NCBI GenBank assembly: GCA_946997215.1
Contig: CAMPUL010000001.1
Location: forward strand, 22,592 to 86,591
Source: Gardnerella vaginalis
GTDB taxonomy: Bacteria; Actinomycetota; Actinomycetes; Actinomycetales; Bifidobacteriaceae
DNA: 64,000 nt
Reading direction: 5' to 3'
The notes below the pieces were generated by a model. That model did no database searches, was not told where the DNA came from, and saw only the letters and a program-made list of their open reading frames with translations. Numbering within the stretch: position 1 is the first letter of the stretch; the number at the start of each line of letters is the position of its first letter. Position numbers and translations under genes: made by a program. Positions 8,069 through 18,243 of the stretch are shown piece after piece.

Positions 8069-11000
8069 TTAGCGACAGTAGAAGAGACGAGACATAACTT
8101 CGCGGCATTGACGCATAACAGCCATTAAATCGTTTTCAAAAACGCGACCTTGGTTTGGATCGTAGCCAAGATAAGTGGCGATTCCACCCAAAGAATAAGA
8201 GTCTGTTGGAATAACATCCGCGCGCTCAAGGGAGCCAGACCACAAGAAGTTCGCATTTCGCACTGCAGAACACATATGCCAGCAGCGTTCCAACACGTTT
8301 GCATCTTCATCTTCAATCAAATGCAATTCTTTAAGCGCTTTCAACGCTTGCATTGTGCCAACCACTCGCAAAGACTCGTATTTTCCAGCGTATTGCAATT
8401 GCAAAAGCTGAACAGTCCACTCAACATCGCTTAAACCGCCGCGACCAAGCTTCAAATGCCTGTCTCTACTAACACCTCTTGGCAAGCGTTCTGCTTCCAT
8501 ACGCGCTTTAAGCTTACGAATTTCCGCTAATTGTGATTCACTAAGAGGCTCTTGTGAATAGCGCAAGTCGTTTACTACTCCACTTAGCAAAGCATCCGCC
8601 AAATCTTTGGAACCCGCAGCAAAGCGCGCGCGCAAAAGTGCTTGATTTTCCCATGTACTAGCCCACTTTTGGTAGTAGTGCTCGCACGATTCTAGCGAGC
8701 GCACAAGCGGCCCATCTTTACCTTCTGGTCGCAAATCTAAATCAACCATGATTTTTGGCTCTAAAGTAAGAGGACCTTGCAAAATATTGCGCAATATGTC
8801 TACAGTAGTTTGCGCAAAACGGTGAGAAGGATTAGCTCCAGAATCATCGCCAGAATCGCAACCGCAAATATCTTGTGTAGGCTTATAAACAACCATCATA
8901 TCTGCATCAGAGCAGAAGTTCACTTCCCTACCGCCATAACGTCCGAGGGCAATAATTGCAATCGAAGCTTTGCTTTTATCTAGGCACATTTTGCGAGACG
9001 CATCTTTCATAGCCCATTGCAAAGCAGCATCAAGAACAGCGTCAAATACGTCACTCATTGCTTGCATCGAAGTAGCATCGTCAATAATCCCACACATCCA
9101 AGCAAGAGCTACTCGTTCAATTTCTTGCCGTCTTAAAGCGCGCAAAGATTGAGCAAAATCCGCAATACTGCTTGAATATCTTGCAACCATTGCTCGCGTT
9201 TGCATATCTAAGCTTTCTCTGCCTCTTGGCGAAAGCGTCGAGTCGTCTCCAAGCCAAGTTATCGACTGTATGGACTTCATCATTGCATCGCCTAAATAGC
9301 GCGAATCAGACAAAACGTGGCAAAGCCGTTGAGCTGCGCTAGGAGAGTCACGCAAAAATCCAAGATACGTGTTTTTCCCACCAAAGAGCTCGGAAAGTCG
9401 CCTAAAAGCAAGCAAACCCATGTCGGGATTTTGACCTTCTCCAAGCCATTTCAACACTGCAGGAAGCAAAATTCTGTGAATTTTAGCAGCACGCGAAAGT
9501 CCCTCAGTAAGCGCTTCAACATGCATTTGTGCAGCTTTTGCATCCGCAAATCCGATTGATGCAAAGCGAGCGCGAGCAGCCTCTGCAGACAACACAATAG
9601 GATCCGCATCCGTTTGCGCATTAATCGGAAGCATTGGGCGGTAATAAATATCTTTATGCAAGTGTCTAATTTCTCGTCGCGCTTTGTCAAATCGCGCAAC
9701 AAGCTCTTCTGGCTTAAGTCTAACAGCTCTAGCAAGACGCCTAATTTGCTCGTTACTGTTAAGCTCTTCTACACTAATACTTCTTGCGCGATCTAATCCA
9801 CCATTTCCTTGCGCACCTAAATCTGGGAATAAATGCGTGCGTTGCATATTCCACATTTGCTGGCGATGCTCGAGCACACGCTCAAAACGGTAGTGTTCTG
9901 CCAAAATCGCAGCTTGCGATCTAGAAACATAACCTCCAGCAGATAATGCGTTAAGCGCGCCTAGTGTATCTCTAACTCGCAAAGACGTGTCTTCGCTTCC
10001 GTGCACAAGTTGCAACATTTGCACAGTAAACTCAACATCGCGCAATCCTCCGCGACCAAGCTTCATATCTAAATCTCGCTGAGCCGCAGGAATCAAAGAC
10101 TCCACTCGCTGTCTCATATGTTGGCAATCTGCAACAAAGTGTTCACGACCAGATGCTTTCCAAATAAGCGAATCAGCCATTTGTCTATAATCTTTACCAA
10201 GTTGCATATCTCCTGCAGCTGGCCTCGACTTTAGTAATGCTTGAAACTCCCAGCTACTTGCCCACTTTTCGTAGTATTCTCTGTTAGATTCCAATCGCCT
10301 AACAAGCGGACCATCTTTGCCTTCTGGCCTTAGCGCAGTATCAATTTGCCACAATGGCGGCTCCGCACAACCCATAACAACCGATTGGCACACTTTTTGC
10401 AAAACAAGCGCAATAGAAGAGCCAACTCGCAAAGCTTCATCTTGTTTAACGCCATTAGTTGGCTCTACTACATATATTAAGTCAATGTCGGAAACGTAGT
10501 TTATTTCTCGCGCTCCCAATTTTCCCATTGCGATTATTGCAAACTTGCAACAACAAGATCCAGAAACTTGCCCGCGCGCAATCGCAAGAGCCGCCTCTAA
10601 AGCAGCATCCGCAGCATCCGAAAGTTTACAGCTTATATCTGGCTGCAATTCTACAGGATCTGCGCTTGCCAAATCGTATGCCATAATCGCAGCAATATGC
10701 TGACGATATCTTGCTCTAAGCGCACCAACAGCTTGCGCAAAACCCATGGAACTTATTGGAACAGTGCACGAATCGCAATTCTTATCGTCATCTTTTTCTT
10801 CATTTACTACTGTTGCACTGTACGATTGAACAGCTTCTAATAAATCCGAAACACGCTCTTCTAAAGTCATGTGTAGCAAATGATTTGGGTCGCTTGCGGC
10901 AGCGCTTATTAAGTCTTCACGTGCTCGCATTAGCATTGCAAACGCTTTAGATGCTCCAAGAACTTGCATTAAAGACGAAAGCGGACTTGTTATTAGTGAA

Positions 11001-11350
11001 TTATTAGAGTTTTGAGCAATATTTTCAACAACTTTTTTATGCGATTGATATATGTCGTTAAACGCTAAAATTGCATAATCTGGATCTTCGACTCTGCTTA
11101 TGCTTTCTAAAATTTTAACCGCGTTTACTGAATTATTTGCACAATTTTTGCAAACATCTTCTATAACTTTACGAGCAGATTCCGGTCGTGCAAACCCTGC
11201 TTTAACTAGACTTCTATACGATAAGTCATTTTCTTGTGCAAAGTTTAAGTTGTTTTTTGAACGATTTTGCAAATCATCTTTTAAGCCCACGTTCAAAATC
11301 GCGCTGAAGCCATTGCTTAAATCTCCAGCATTACTTGATTCTTTGCTCAT
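8069..11350 (-). CDS. glnE: bifunctional glutamine synthetase adenylyltransferase/adenylyl-removing enzyme
   Basis: Large cytosolic enzyme that attaches AMP to, and removes it from, glutamine synthetase, tuning nitrogen assimilation. Two homologous nucleotidyltransferase halves are present, each with a G(x)n-SDxD metal site: YVSDIDLIYV in the first and FCSDADMMVV in the second, plus two LRPEGKDGPLVR and two LKLGRGGL/KLGRGGLRDVE motifs. About 1093 residues fits the family. The start is uncertain: an upstream GTG at 11416 lies inside a 9-bp tandem repeat and is unlikely, while ATGs at 11365 and 11350 lack a strong Shine-Dalgarno; I prefer 11350 (MSKESSN). It lies downstream of metE-metF, separated by repeats. 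Confidence 0.93.
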   Translation of the reverse strand: MSKESSNAGDLSNGFSAILNVGLKDDLQNRSKNNLNFAQENDLSYRSLVKAGFARPESARKVIEDVCKNCANNSVNAVKILESISRVEDPDYAILAFNDIYQSHKKVVENIAQNSNNSLITSPLSSLMQVLGASKAFAMLMRAREDLISAAASDPNHLLHMTLEERVSDLLEAVQSYSATVVNEEKDDDKNCDSCTVPISSMGFAQAVGALRARYRQHIAAIMAYDLASADPVELQPDISCKLSDAADAALEAALAIARGQVSGSCCCKFAIIAMGKLGAREINYVSDIDLIYVVEPTNGVKQDEALRVGSSIALVLQKVCQSVVMGCAEPPLWQIDTALRPEGKDGPLVRRLESNREYYEKWASSWEFQALLKSRPAAGDMQLGKDYRQMADSLIWKASGREHFVADCQHMRQRVESLIPAAQRDLDMKLGRGGLRDVEFTVQMLQLVHGSEDTSLRVRDTLGALNALSAGGYVSRSQAAILAEHYRFERVLEHRQQMWNMQRTHLFPDLGAQGNGGLDRARSISVEELNSNEQIRRLARAVRLKPEELVARFDKARREIRHLHKDIYYRPMLPINAQTDADPIVLSAEAARARFASIGFADAKAAQMHVEALTEGLSRAAKIHRILLPAVLKWLGEGQNPDMGLLAFRRLSELFGGKNTYLGFLRDSPSAAQRLCHVLSDSRYLGDAMMKSIQSITWLGDDSTLSPRGRESLDMQTRAMVARYSSSIADFAQSLRALRRQEIERVALAWMCGIIDDATSMQAMSDVFDAVLDAALQWAMKDASRKMCLDKSKASIAIIALGRYGGREVNFCSDADMMVVYKPTQDICGCDSGDDSGANPSHRFAQTTVDILRNILQGPLTLEPKIMVDLDLRPEGKDGPLVRSLESCEHYYQKWASTWENQALLRARFAAGSKDLADALLSGVVNDLRYSQEPLSESQLAEIRKLKARMEAERLPRGVSRDRHLKLGRGGLSDVEWTVQLLQLQYAGKYESLRVVGTMQALKALKELHLIEDEDANVLERCWHMCSAVRNANFLWSGSLERADVIPTDSYSLGGIATYLGYDPNQGRVFENDLMAVMRQCREVMSRLFYCR

Positions 11351-11403
11351 AACGCCACTGTACATTGTGGTGTCGTACAACAATATTTTGCACGGCACCA
11401 CAT

Positions 11404-11439
11404 GCACAAATCGCACAAATCACACAAATCACACAAATC
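11404..11439. repeat. 9-bp tandem repeat between metF and glnE
   Basis: Four consecutive copies of RCACAAATC are followed by related words (AATTTGCATAATCTACA, then AATTTGCATAAATCGCATAATCTACA to about 11496). The repeats occupy the metF-glnE gap and reach into the upstream reading-frame extension of glnE. Confidence 0.8.
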
Positions 11440-11491
11440 GCGCAATTTGCATAATCTACATGATTTACACAATTTGCATAAATCGCATAAT

Positions 11492-12346
11492 CTACACGAT
11501 TTTAGTAAAAAGTGGCTTAACGTTTGACCAAATGCTTCTAGTAACTCCAGGACGATTCATTGTGTACAAGTGTATTCCATCTACACCTTCTGCAACTAAA
11601 TCGTTAATCTGTTGAGACGCAAATATGCTTCCAGCGTCTTGCAAAACTTCTGGATTACTTCCCCATCGCTCAATCATTGCTAAAACTGGCTCACTCATTT
11701 TAGAAGAGCACATTTTTGTCATTCGCTTAACTTGATTTGCATTTACAACAGGCATAACTCCAGCTTCAATCGGAACGTTAATACCAGCTTTTCTAGCTAA
11801 ATCTCTAAAGTGCAAAAAGTCATCGTTATTGTAAAAAAGTTGCGAAATCAAGTGAGTTACTCCAGCATCAACTTTTCGCTTTAGATTATCAATGTCTTCT
11901 TGCAAAGTAGCAGCTTCTGGATGTTTTTCCGGGTAGCATGCGCCCAAAATAGGTAAATCTGGTCGCTTTGAGCGAATATACGATACTAAATCGCTTGCGT
12001 GATTAAACACTCCAGCAGCATTCTGATTTTCAATAACATCTCCGCGCAAAGCTAAAACGCCACTAACGCCTGCCTTATCAAACATATCTAAAGCTTCGTC
12101 AACATCGTCATAATCCAAGTATCTTGCTGTTAAATGAGCAACAGTCTTAATACCATACTCCGATCGAATAGTGTTGGCGATTCTAGCAGTAGCAGTTCGA
12201 TCCGAAGATTTTCCCGTTCCGTAAGTTACAGATATAAAATCTGGATCCAAACCCCTTAAGCCATCTAAAGTGTCGTAAATCGTGCCTATTGGAGATGTTC
12301 TTTTAGGCGGAAACACCTCTAGCGAAAACTTTGGTTTGTACGTCAT
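11492..12346 (-). CDS. metF: methylenetetrahydrofolate reductase
   Basis: FAD enzyme making 5-methyltetrahydrofolate, the methyl donor used by MetE. The 284-residue TIM-barrel has the family's opening SLEVFPPK (catalytic Glu in EVFPP), VTYGTG and a QLFYN motif ([12 protein letters not shown]) near the middle. Its ATG overlaps the metE stop by 4 nt (ATGA), so the two are translationally coupled and make a two-gene methionine unit. Confidence 0.95.
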   Translation of the reverse strand: MTYKPKFSLEVFPPKRTSPIGTIYDTLDGLRGLDPDFISVTYGTGKSSDRTATARIANTIRSEYGIKTVAHLTARYLDYDDVDEALDMFDKAGVSGVLALRGDVIENQNAAGVFNHASDLVSYIRSKRPDLPILGACYPEKHPEAATLQEDIDNLKRKVDAGVTHLISQLFYNNDDFLHFRDLARKAGINVPIEAGVMPVVNANQVKRMTKMCSSKMSEPVLAMIERWGSNPEVLQDAGSIFASQQINDLVAEGVDGIHLYTMNRPGVTRSIWSNVKPLFTKIV

Positions 12347-14679
12347 TTTAGACCGCCACCCAATTCGCTTCTAACTTTTTTAGCTGCCGAAACAAGATTT
12401 TGCAAGCTAACCCAAGTTTCTGCATTGCCACGAGTCTTCAATCCACAATCTGGGTTAATCCAAAGTTTGCTTGCTGGCATTTTGTGCAAAATCTCGTGAA
12501 TCCTGTTAACAATTTCTTCTTCGCTAGGAACGCGAGGAGAATGAATGTCGTAAACACCAGGACCCGCTTCTGTTTCAAAGTTCGCGTTATGAATAGCGTC
12601 CAAAACAACTAGATCTCCGCGCGAAGCTTCAAACGATATTACGTCCGCATCCATTGCATCAATGTCTCGAATAATGTCGTTAAACTCCGAGTAGCACATA
12701 TGCGTGTGGATTTGCGTAGTGGCCGCTACAGCAGAGTGCACAAGACGGAAAGCTGCAATCGCCCAATCCAAATACTTCTTATGCCAATCCGAACGCCTAA
12801 GCGGAAGCTTTTCACGCAAAGCTGCCTCATCGATTTGAATTACGCGAATTCCAGCACGCTCCAAGTCCAAAACTTCATCTCGAATAGCAAGAGCCAGCTG
12901 CTGCGTTTGCTCCTCGTGCGTAATATCTTCTCGAGGCCAAGACCAGTTAAGAATCGTAACAGGCCCCGTTAGCATGCCCTTCATAACATGATTTGTGCGG
13001 CTTTGAGCATACGCACTCCACTCTACCGTGATTGGCTGCGCTCTAGAAACGTCGCTCCAAACGATTGGAGGCTTTACGCATCGAGTTCCATAAGACTGCA
13101 CCCAAGCGTTTTTTGTAAACTTGAATCCGTGCAAATGCTGGCCAAAGTATTCAACCATATCGTTTCGTTCAAATTCGCCATGCACAAGAACGTCTAATCC
13201 AATGCTCTCCTGGTGTTCTATGCACTCGTCTATTTGCTTGGCAATAAACGCGTTGTATTCTTCTTTGCTAATTTCTCCTTTTCTAAAAAGCGCTCGAATC
13301 GATCTTATTTCTTTTGTTTGAGGGAAAGATCCGATAGTTGTTGTAGGCAAATCAGGCAATCCTAATGCTTCTTTTTGTAATTTTTGACGCTCCGCACGAG
13401 ATGGCTTTCGCTCAAAATCTTCTGGCTTAAGGCTTGCGATTCGCGCTTTAACGTTTTCGTCTACTTTTACTCTAGACCCATCAAATAATGCCTGGTTTTG
13501 CGCTAATTCCTCGCTATTTTTAAGCTCATCATCATTCAAAACGCAAAGTTGAGCAATTTCGCTTACTTCCTTCAATTTTTCTACAGCAAACGCAAAATGC
13601 TTTAATACGTCTTCGCCAAGCTCTTCTCCATCCGTACTAAATGGAACATGCAAAAGCGAGCATGCAGTAGAAACAGCTACGCGATTAGTAACGTTTTTTT
13701 GCAAAGCATCTAGCAAGCCAAGGCTTTGTGCGTAGTCATTTTTCCAAATGTTTCTGCCATTTACAACTCCTGCAAAAATAGTTGTTTTCTCGTTTACTCC
13801 ATATTTTTGCAAAGCTTCAAGGTTTTCTTCTTTGCCTTCTACAAAATCTAAGCCAATTGCATCGAAAGCTAAATCGTTTAGCGTTTGGTATGAGTCTAAA
13901 ACATTGCCAAAATACGTGTTAAGCAAAATCTTAACGCTTTCAGCATTCTCTGTGCTTTCAAGTCTGCTTTGAAGAATCGGCTTATATAAGTCGCTAAAAA
14001 TCCTTAAATCGCCATCTTCTTTATCTAAGCACAAGTATGGTTCGTCAAATTGCAACCATTTTGCTCCAAGACTTGCAAATCGTTTTACAATATCGCAATA
14101 CGCGTTTGCTAATGCTTCAATCGTCTCTTTGTTTGCTTCTAATTCTTGAGCTTGAGGATTGCGAGCAAGCTTTAAGAAGGTGTATGGGCCAATCAGAACT
14201 GGCTTTGTTTCAATTCCTAGCGCTTTTGCTTCATTAAACTCATCGAATGGTTTTGTGCCATCTAAATGCAAATTTTGCGGATTTTCTACTTCTGGAACAA
14301 TGTAGTGGTAATTAGTTGTAAACCACTTCTTCATTGGAAGAGCTGTTACATCCCCTCTATCCCCTTGATATCCGCGCGCGATTGCAAAAAGCGTATCTTC
14401 TGCATTTTCAAACTCTAGATTCTTGTACCGTTCTGGAACTGCACCAAGCAGGATTGCTGTGTCTAGCATTTGATCATAGTAGCTAAAATCGTTGCTTGGT
14501 ATGAGTTCTATTCCAGATTCTGCTTGAATTTTCCAATGCTTTTTGCGCAAGTCTTTTGCAACTTGTCTTACTTCTTCTAGAGTTGCGTCTTTTTTCCAAT
14601 AGCGTTCAATAATTTTTTTAAGCTCGCGATTTGCGCCGATTCGTGGGAATCCCTGTACGGATGTAAGAACAGTATGCAT
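12343..14679 (-). CDS. metE: cobalamin-independent methionine synthase
   Basis: Transfers the methyl group of 5-methyltetrahydrofolate (polyglutamate) to homocysteine without B12. The 778 residues match the family. The N-terminal half starts with [13 protein letters not shown]; the C-terminal catalytic half holds the zinc ligands in HTHMCYSEF and NPDCGLKTR, plus LTGPVTIL and [11 protein letters not shown] perfect GGAGG lies 5 nt before the ATG. It is the first gene of the metE-metF unit. The 5' leader is rich in inverted repeats (see separate entry). Confidence 0.96.
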   Translation of the reverse strand: MHTVLTSVQGFPRIGANRELKKIIERYWKKDATLEEVRQVAKDLRKKHWKIQAESGIELIPSNDFSYYDQMLDTAILLGAVPERYKNLEFENAEDTLFAIARGYQGDRGDVTALPMKKWFTTNYHYIVPEVENPQNLHLDGTKPFDEFNEAKALGIETKPVLIGPYTFLKLARNPQAQELEANKETIEALANAYCDIVKRFASLGAKWLQFDEPYLCLDKEDGDLRIFSDLYKPILQSRLESTENAESVKILLNTYFGNVLDSYQTLNDLAFDAIGLDFVEGKEENLEALQKYGVNEKTTIFAGVVNGRNIWKNDYAQSLGLLDALQKNVTNRVAVSTACSLLHVPFSTDGEELGEDVLKHFAFAVEKLKEVSEIAQLCVLNDDELKNSEELAQNQALFDGSRVKVDENVKARIASLKPEDFERKPSRAERQKLQKEALGLPDLPTTTIGSFPQTKEIRSIRALFRKGEISKEEYNAFIAKQIDECIEHQESIGLDVLVHGEFERNDMVEYFGQHLHGFKFTKNAWVQSYGTRCVKPPIVWSDVSRAQPITVEWSAYAQSRTNHVMKGMLTGPVTILNWSWPREDITHEEQTQQLALAIRDEVLDLERAGIRVIQIDEAALREKLPLRRSDWHKKYLDWAIAAFRLVHSAVAATTQIHTHMCYSEFNDIIRDIDAMDADVISFEASRGDLVVLDAIHNANFETEAGPGVYDIHSPRVPSEEEIVNRIHEILHKMPASKLWINPDCGLKTRGNAETWVSLQNLVSAAKKVRSELGGGLK

Positions 14680-14687
14680 ATATCCTC

Positions 14688-14775
14688 CAAATAATTAACA
14701 ACCTGATTCAGCCTAGCAAACATTTGGCTTAATGAGGTCATCACCTATTTTGGGGTGTCGTTATAAGCTAAACTT
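14688..14775 (-). promoter_or_regulatory. inverted-repeat-rich leader of metE
   Basis: On the minus strand the 5' region reads ACACCCCAAAATAGGTG, then AGGTGATGACCT, then AAGCC-N10-GGCT, and ends in GGAGG just before metE. CACC/GGTG, AGGT/ACCT and AGCC/GGCT arms overlap, so alternative pairings are possible. This may be an operator or a leader RNA. It does not fit the SAM riboswitch classes I can recall. Confidence 0.35.
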
Positions 14776-14844
14776 ATATGCAGATTTATACATATGATTT
14801 ATGCAAATTTTATAAGGATTTTATGCAAAATTATGCGTATTTTA

Positions 14845-15402
14845 CTACTCAAAATCCTTTGGACTTATAACACCTAAGGCTTTTGCTCCGCGAAGTCCGC
14901 AAGTTGCAAAAGGAGAGTTGGAAACTAGCACAACAATCGAAGCATTAGAAAGCCCAAGTCTCATCGTTCCTAAAACGTCTGGGTCGGAATCTGGGGAAGA
15001 AAGCCATTGCGCAGCCATCGACATTGTTGGCTCATGGCCTATAATCATTGTTATTTTAGATTCACTCCTAATCTCACAAAGCTCATCCATTACAGACTGC
15101 ATTCCGCCATCATATAAGCTTTTTCTTGATGCAACTATTGGCGAATCTCCAAACTTTTTAAGCATTTTATGCATTGTTTGCTCTGTGCGATTTGCGCTTG
15201 AACAAACAATATAATTTGGAACAAGCTTTAAAGATTTCAAGCCTTTTGCCATGATTTTTGCTTGTTTTATACCTTTATCGCTAAGGTCTCTTCCCCAATC
15301 GTCTCCCATTGTTGGCGGCACTGCTTTTGCGTGGCGCATTAGTAGCAACACATATTTTGCATGCTTTACTTTTTTAACAATTTTTTTAATTGACGCCGCC
15401 AT
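14845..15402 (-). CDS. SixA-like histidine phosphatase
   Basis: Small cytosolic phosphatase of the branch-1 histidine phosphatase superfamily. The phosphate-accepting LLMRHAKA appears near residue 22, and MIIGHEPTMS supplies the second catalytic His. The 185-residue length and TMGDDWGRDLSDKG after the first motif resemble SixA. Its substrate cannot be told from the sequence; SixA removes phosphate from a phosphocarrier histidine in E. coli, but that role is not shown here. GAGGAG precedes the ATG. It lies downstream of trmI with a 21-bp gap and is probably cotranscribed. Confidence 0.85.
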   Translation of the reverse strand: MAASIKKIVKKVKHAKYVLLLMRHAKAVPPTMGDDWGRDLSDKGIKQAKIMAKGLKSLKLVPNYIVCSSANRTEQTMHKMLKKFGDSPIVASRKSLYDGGMQSVMDELCEIRSESKITMIIGHEPTMSMAAQWLSSPDSDPDVLGTMRLGLSNASIVVLVSNSPFATCGLRGAKALGVISPKDFE

Positions 15403-15423
15403 TTTAATCTCCTCAGTCTTCAG

Positions 15424-16524
15424 TTAAGCCTTATTAGGCTTTGGATTTGAGTTAGGCAATTGTGCGATTTGCAAATCTAAATCTCTAAGAACTTTTCTAA
15501 GCTTTCTATCAGATATATCTCTAAGAGACAAGTCTTCTAGCTGTTCTGCGCGCTCTTCGGGAGTCAAGTCATCAATATCGCTAACAGTATCTTTTGTAGC
15601 ACGCTCGCGCTTTTTTAGCGCATTAAATCCTTGAGCCATTGCGCGCGAAATAACCAAAAAACCAGTATGACCTATCATTGCGTGATCTGGTCTAACTGCT
15701 AAATCTTGAGCTTTCCAAGTTCTTTCTAACGTTTCTTGAATCTCTGGTTCTGTCCAAACTCCAGAAGCACGCAAACTTTGTGCCATTCTAGACATTTGCG
15801 TTGTGGTTGTTACGTACGCAACCAATACGCCACCTGGAGCAATAACTCTATAAGCTTGTTCAAGCCTGTTCCAAGGGTCAAGCATATCTAGCATAATGCG
15901 GTCAAAATAGCCTTCTGGAAGAGACTTTGCTACTGTGTCAAAATCTCCAGTTAAAAGATTCCACCATTTTGGTTGTTCGCCATAGTAAATCGTTGCGTTT
16001 AGTTGCGCGATTCTAGCAAAATCAGGTCTAAGCTCTATTGTTGTAAGCTCGCCACTTTGACCAACAGCGTCTAAAAGACTTAAGCTCATTGCGCCAGAGC
16101 CTGCTCCCGACTCTAAAACGCGCATTCCAGAGCGAATATCTCCCAATGAAATCACTTGCGCAATATCTTTTGGATACATGATTTGAGCGCCTCTTGGCAT
16201 AGATAAAACGTAATCCGCCAATCGCGGACGCATAACTACATAATCCCATCCGCCTATTGCGCGCGCCGCCATCCAAGGCTTGTTTGATTCTTTAGATGCG
16301 TCAAGTTGCTTATTACTGCGCTCAAAATCACGTTTTGTGCTAACTGTTGTTACTACAACGCCTTGAGTTTTGCCAATAACATCGTCGTGCAAAATAATGC
16401 CATGCTCGGTTTGTGTAACTCCGCCTTTAACAAGCTGTGCTGTGATTCGCTTGCCTTTTCTATCGGTGAATTGGATTTTTTCACCAACTTGCAAAACTCC
16501 TCTACGTGCATAGCTTTCGTACAC
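15424..16524 (-). CDS. trmI: tRNA (adenine-58-N1)-methyltransferase
   Basis: SAM-dependent enzyme that methylates A58 in the T-loop of tRNA. An N-terminal small domain (VGEKIQFTDRKGKR) is followed by the Rossmann domain with the SAM loop VLESGAGSGAMSLSL and LDMLDPW, which contains the conserved Asp of the active site. The 366 residues exceed the usual 280 because of a charged C-terminal tail (ERATKDTVSDIDDLTPEE). The start is a GTG preceded by CGAGG. It sits between tsaD and the SixA-like gene. Confidence 0.9.
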   Translation of the reverse strand: MYESYARRGVLQVGEKIQFTDRKGKRITAQLVKGGVTQTEHGIILHDDVIGKTQGVVVTTVSTKRDFERSNKQLDASKESNKPWMAARAIGGWDYVVMRPRLADYVLSMPRGAQIMYPKDIAQVISLGDIRSGMRVLESGAGSGAMSLSLLDAVGQSGELTTIELRPDFARIAQLNATIYYGEQPKWWNLLTGDFDTVAKSLPEGYFDRIMLDMLDPWNRLEQAYRVIAPGGVLVAYVTTTTQMSRMAQSLRASGVWTEPEIQETLERTWKAQDLAVRPDHAMIGHTGFLVISRAMAQGFNALKKRERATKDTVSDIDDLTPEERAEQLEDLSLRDISDRKLRKVLRDLDLQIAQLPNSNPKPNKA

Positions 16525-16560
16525 AAAACACCTCGCTTATTCTTAGAACGACTTTTACTA

Positions 16561-17613
16561 TTATAAGCTAACGGTTGTAAGTGGCATTGCTGAATCGATT
16601 GCAAAATCTGGAGCAGACGGACGAACTCCTGCTTCTACCAAATTCACGCCAAGCATTGCCACCATTGCTCCGTTATCTGTGCAAAGCTTAAGCTGCGGCA
16701 AGCGAACTTCGATTCCGTGTTCTTTGCCTTGCGCAAGCAAATGCTCTCTAAGCTGCGAGTTTGCAGAGAATCCGCCACCAATCAACAAAGTTTTTGAACC
16801 GTATTGTTCGCAGCCCATCATAGCTTTGCGCGAAAGAACATCTGCAACAGAGTTTGCTAAAGACGCACAAACGTCGTCTACTGGTATTTCTAAGCCTTGT
16901 GCTTGGCGAGCTTCCACCCAGCGCGCAACAGCAGTTTTTACTCCCGAAAAACTAAAGTCGTAAGGATGCTCTTTGCCAGAACGACCTTGCGTAAGTCCTT
17001 GCGGAACTTTCAACGTATTTGGATTCCCAAGGCGCCCGTGTCTATCAATATGCGGACCTCCTGGGTAAGGGAATCCAAGCAATCTAGCTACTTTATCAAA
17101 GCATTCGCCAGCTGCATCGTCTAATGTTGTTCCAACAACGTCTATGCTGCGCGCAATGTTATTAACATGCAAAAGAGAAGTGTGACCTCCCGAAACAATA
17201 AGCGCTAGAACGTCTTTAGGCACGTCTCCAAACTGCAATTGCGTTACTGCAATGTGTCCAATAACGTGGTTTATTCCATAAATCGGCTTTTTTGCGGCAC
17301 TTGCTAGTGCTTTAGCGCCAGAAACACCAACAGCTAAACATCCTGCTAATCCTGGACCTGCGCTTACTGCTATAGCATCAATATCGCTTAAATCCATATT
17401 TGCATCTGCTAATGCTTTTGATACTACTGGCACGAATGCTTCTGCATGCGCACGCGATGCGATTTCTGGTATAACACCGCCGTAGCGTGCGTGTTCTTGC
17501 ATTGAGGATGCTACAACGTTAGAAACTAATGTTCTTCCTTTAACGATTGCGGCTGCTGTCTCGTCGCAAGTTGATTCAATGCCTAAAACTATTGGCTCGC
17601 TTGTTTCACTCAT
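16561..17613 (-). CDS. tsaD: tRNA N6-threonylcarbamoyladenosine transferase, catalytic subunit
   Basis: Kae1/YgjD-family ASKHA ATPase that moves the threonylcarbamoyl group to A37 of ANN-reading tRNAs, working with TsaB and TsaE. It opens VLGIESTCDETAAAIV and has the metal-binding GINHVIGH, ALIVSGGHTSL and a late LLIGGGFSAN. About 350 residues is standard. I use the ATG at 17613 (MSETSEP), which has AGGA 6 nt upstream and overlaps the end of rimI by 8 bp; a GTG 12 nt upstream is in frame but unlikely. The partners tsaE and tsaB lie just upstream. Confidence 0.95.
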   Translation of the reverse strand: MSETSEPIVLGIESTCDETAAAIVKGRTLVSNVVASSMQEHARYGGVIPEIASRAHAEAFVPVVSKALADANMDLSDIDAIAVSAGPGLAGCLAVGVSGAKALASAAKKPIYGINHVIGHIAVTQLQFGDVPKDVLALIVSGGHTSLLHVNNIARSIDVVGTTLDDAAGECFDKVARLLGFPYPGGPHIDRHGRLGNPNTLKVPQGLTQGRSGKEHPYDFSFSGVKTAVARWVEARQAQGLEIPVDDVCASLANSVADVLSRKAMMGCEQYGSKTLLIGGGFSANSQLREHLLAQGKEHGIEVRLPQLKLCTDNGAMVAMLGVNLVEAGVRPSAPDFAIDSAMPLTTVSL

Positions 17614-18223
17614 TGTTATCCTCACTTTTAGCGCTGCTATAAGCTTCGCTAGATTCTTCTAAGTTTTTTGAGTTTTCTAAATTTTCCAAGTCGTCTAAGT
17701 TGTCTAAGTCTTCTATTTGCGCACACATTGTATATGCATCTATTCCTTCTGGCATGTAGTATCTTTTTCGTAATCCCATTTTTGTAAAACCGAATTTTTC
17801 ATACAGTTTTAACGCTGGATTATTGTTTACTTTAACTTCTAAAAGCATTCGTTTTGCGCCTATTGATTTTGCATTTTCAATCATAGTTTTTAGAAGATTG
17901 CTTGCAATTCCTTGCTTTTGATATTCTTTTGCAACACCTATTGTCATTATTTGAGCGTCGTCGCCATCAAACCAAAATCCTGCATACCCAGCTACCGTAT
18001 TTGTGTTTAGATCAACATCTGCACAATACGCGCGCATCGGTGCTTGTAACTCTTGCAAAATCATATTCTTGTTCCAGCATCCTGGCCCAAACAAGTCTGC
18101 TTCGATTTTTGCAATTTGAGAAACTATTGCTTCATATTTTGCACAATCAATTTTCTCTATTGCGCAGCTTTGACTATTTGATACACAAGCTGGATATTTT
18201 GAGCAAGTTATGTCTACAATCAT
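17606..18223 (-). CDS. rimI: N-acetyltransferase, RimI-like
   Basis: GNAT acetyltransferase, which in other bacteria acetylates the N terminus of ribosomal protein S18. The acetyl-CoA site is IGVAKEYQKQGIASNLL; EVKVNNNPALKLYEKFGF is the classic GNAT C-terminal motif. The protein ends in an acidic low-complexity tail (DLDNLDDLENLENSKN...) of about 35 residues that is not part of the fold. Position between tsaB and tsaD is typical of actinobacteria. The start ATG has a poor Shine-Dalgarno, and the N-terminal 30 residues are not conserved in feel, so a later start is possible. Confidence 0.88.
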   Translation of the reverse strand: MIVDITCSKYPACVSNSQSCAIEKIDCAKYEAIVSQIAKIEADLFGPGCWNKNMILQELQAPMRAYCADVDLNTNTVAGYAGFWFDGDDAQIMTIGVAKEYQKQGIASNLLKTMIENAKSIGAKRMLLEVKVNNNPALKLYEKFGFTKMGLRKRYYMPEGIDAYTMCAQIEDLDNLDDLENLENSKNLEESSEAYSSAKSEDNNE

Positions 18224-18243
18224 ATGCGTACTTCGCTTGAATC

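Noticed and set aside
11351-11416. GTG start of glnE at 11416
   Set aside because: The start and the first residues (RFVHVV) are encoded by or next to the 9-bp tandem repeat, with no Shine-Dalgarno.
11100-11615. 171-codon plus-strand open frame over the glnE start and metF end
   Set aside because: It is antisense to glnE and metF, and its middle translates the tandem repeats (THTNHTNHT...).
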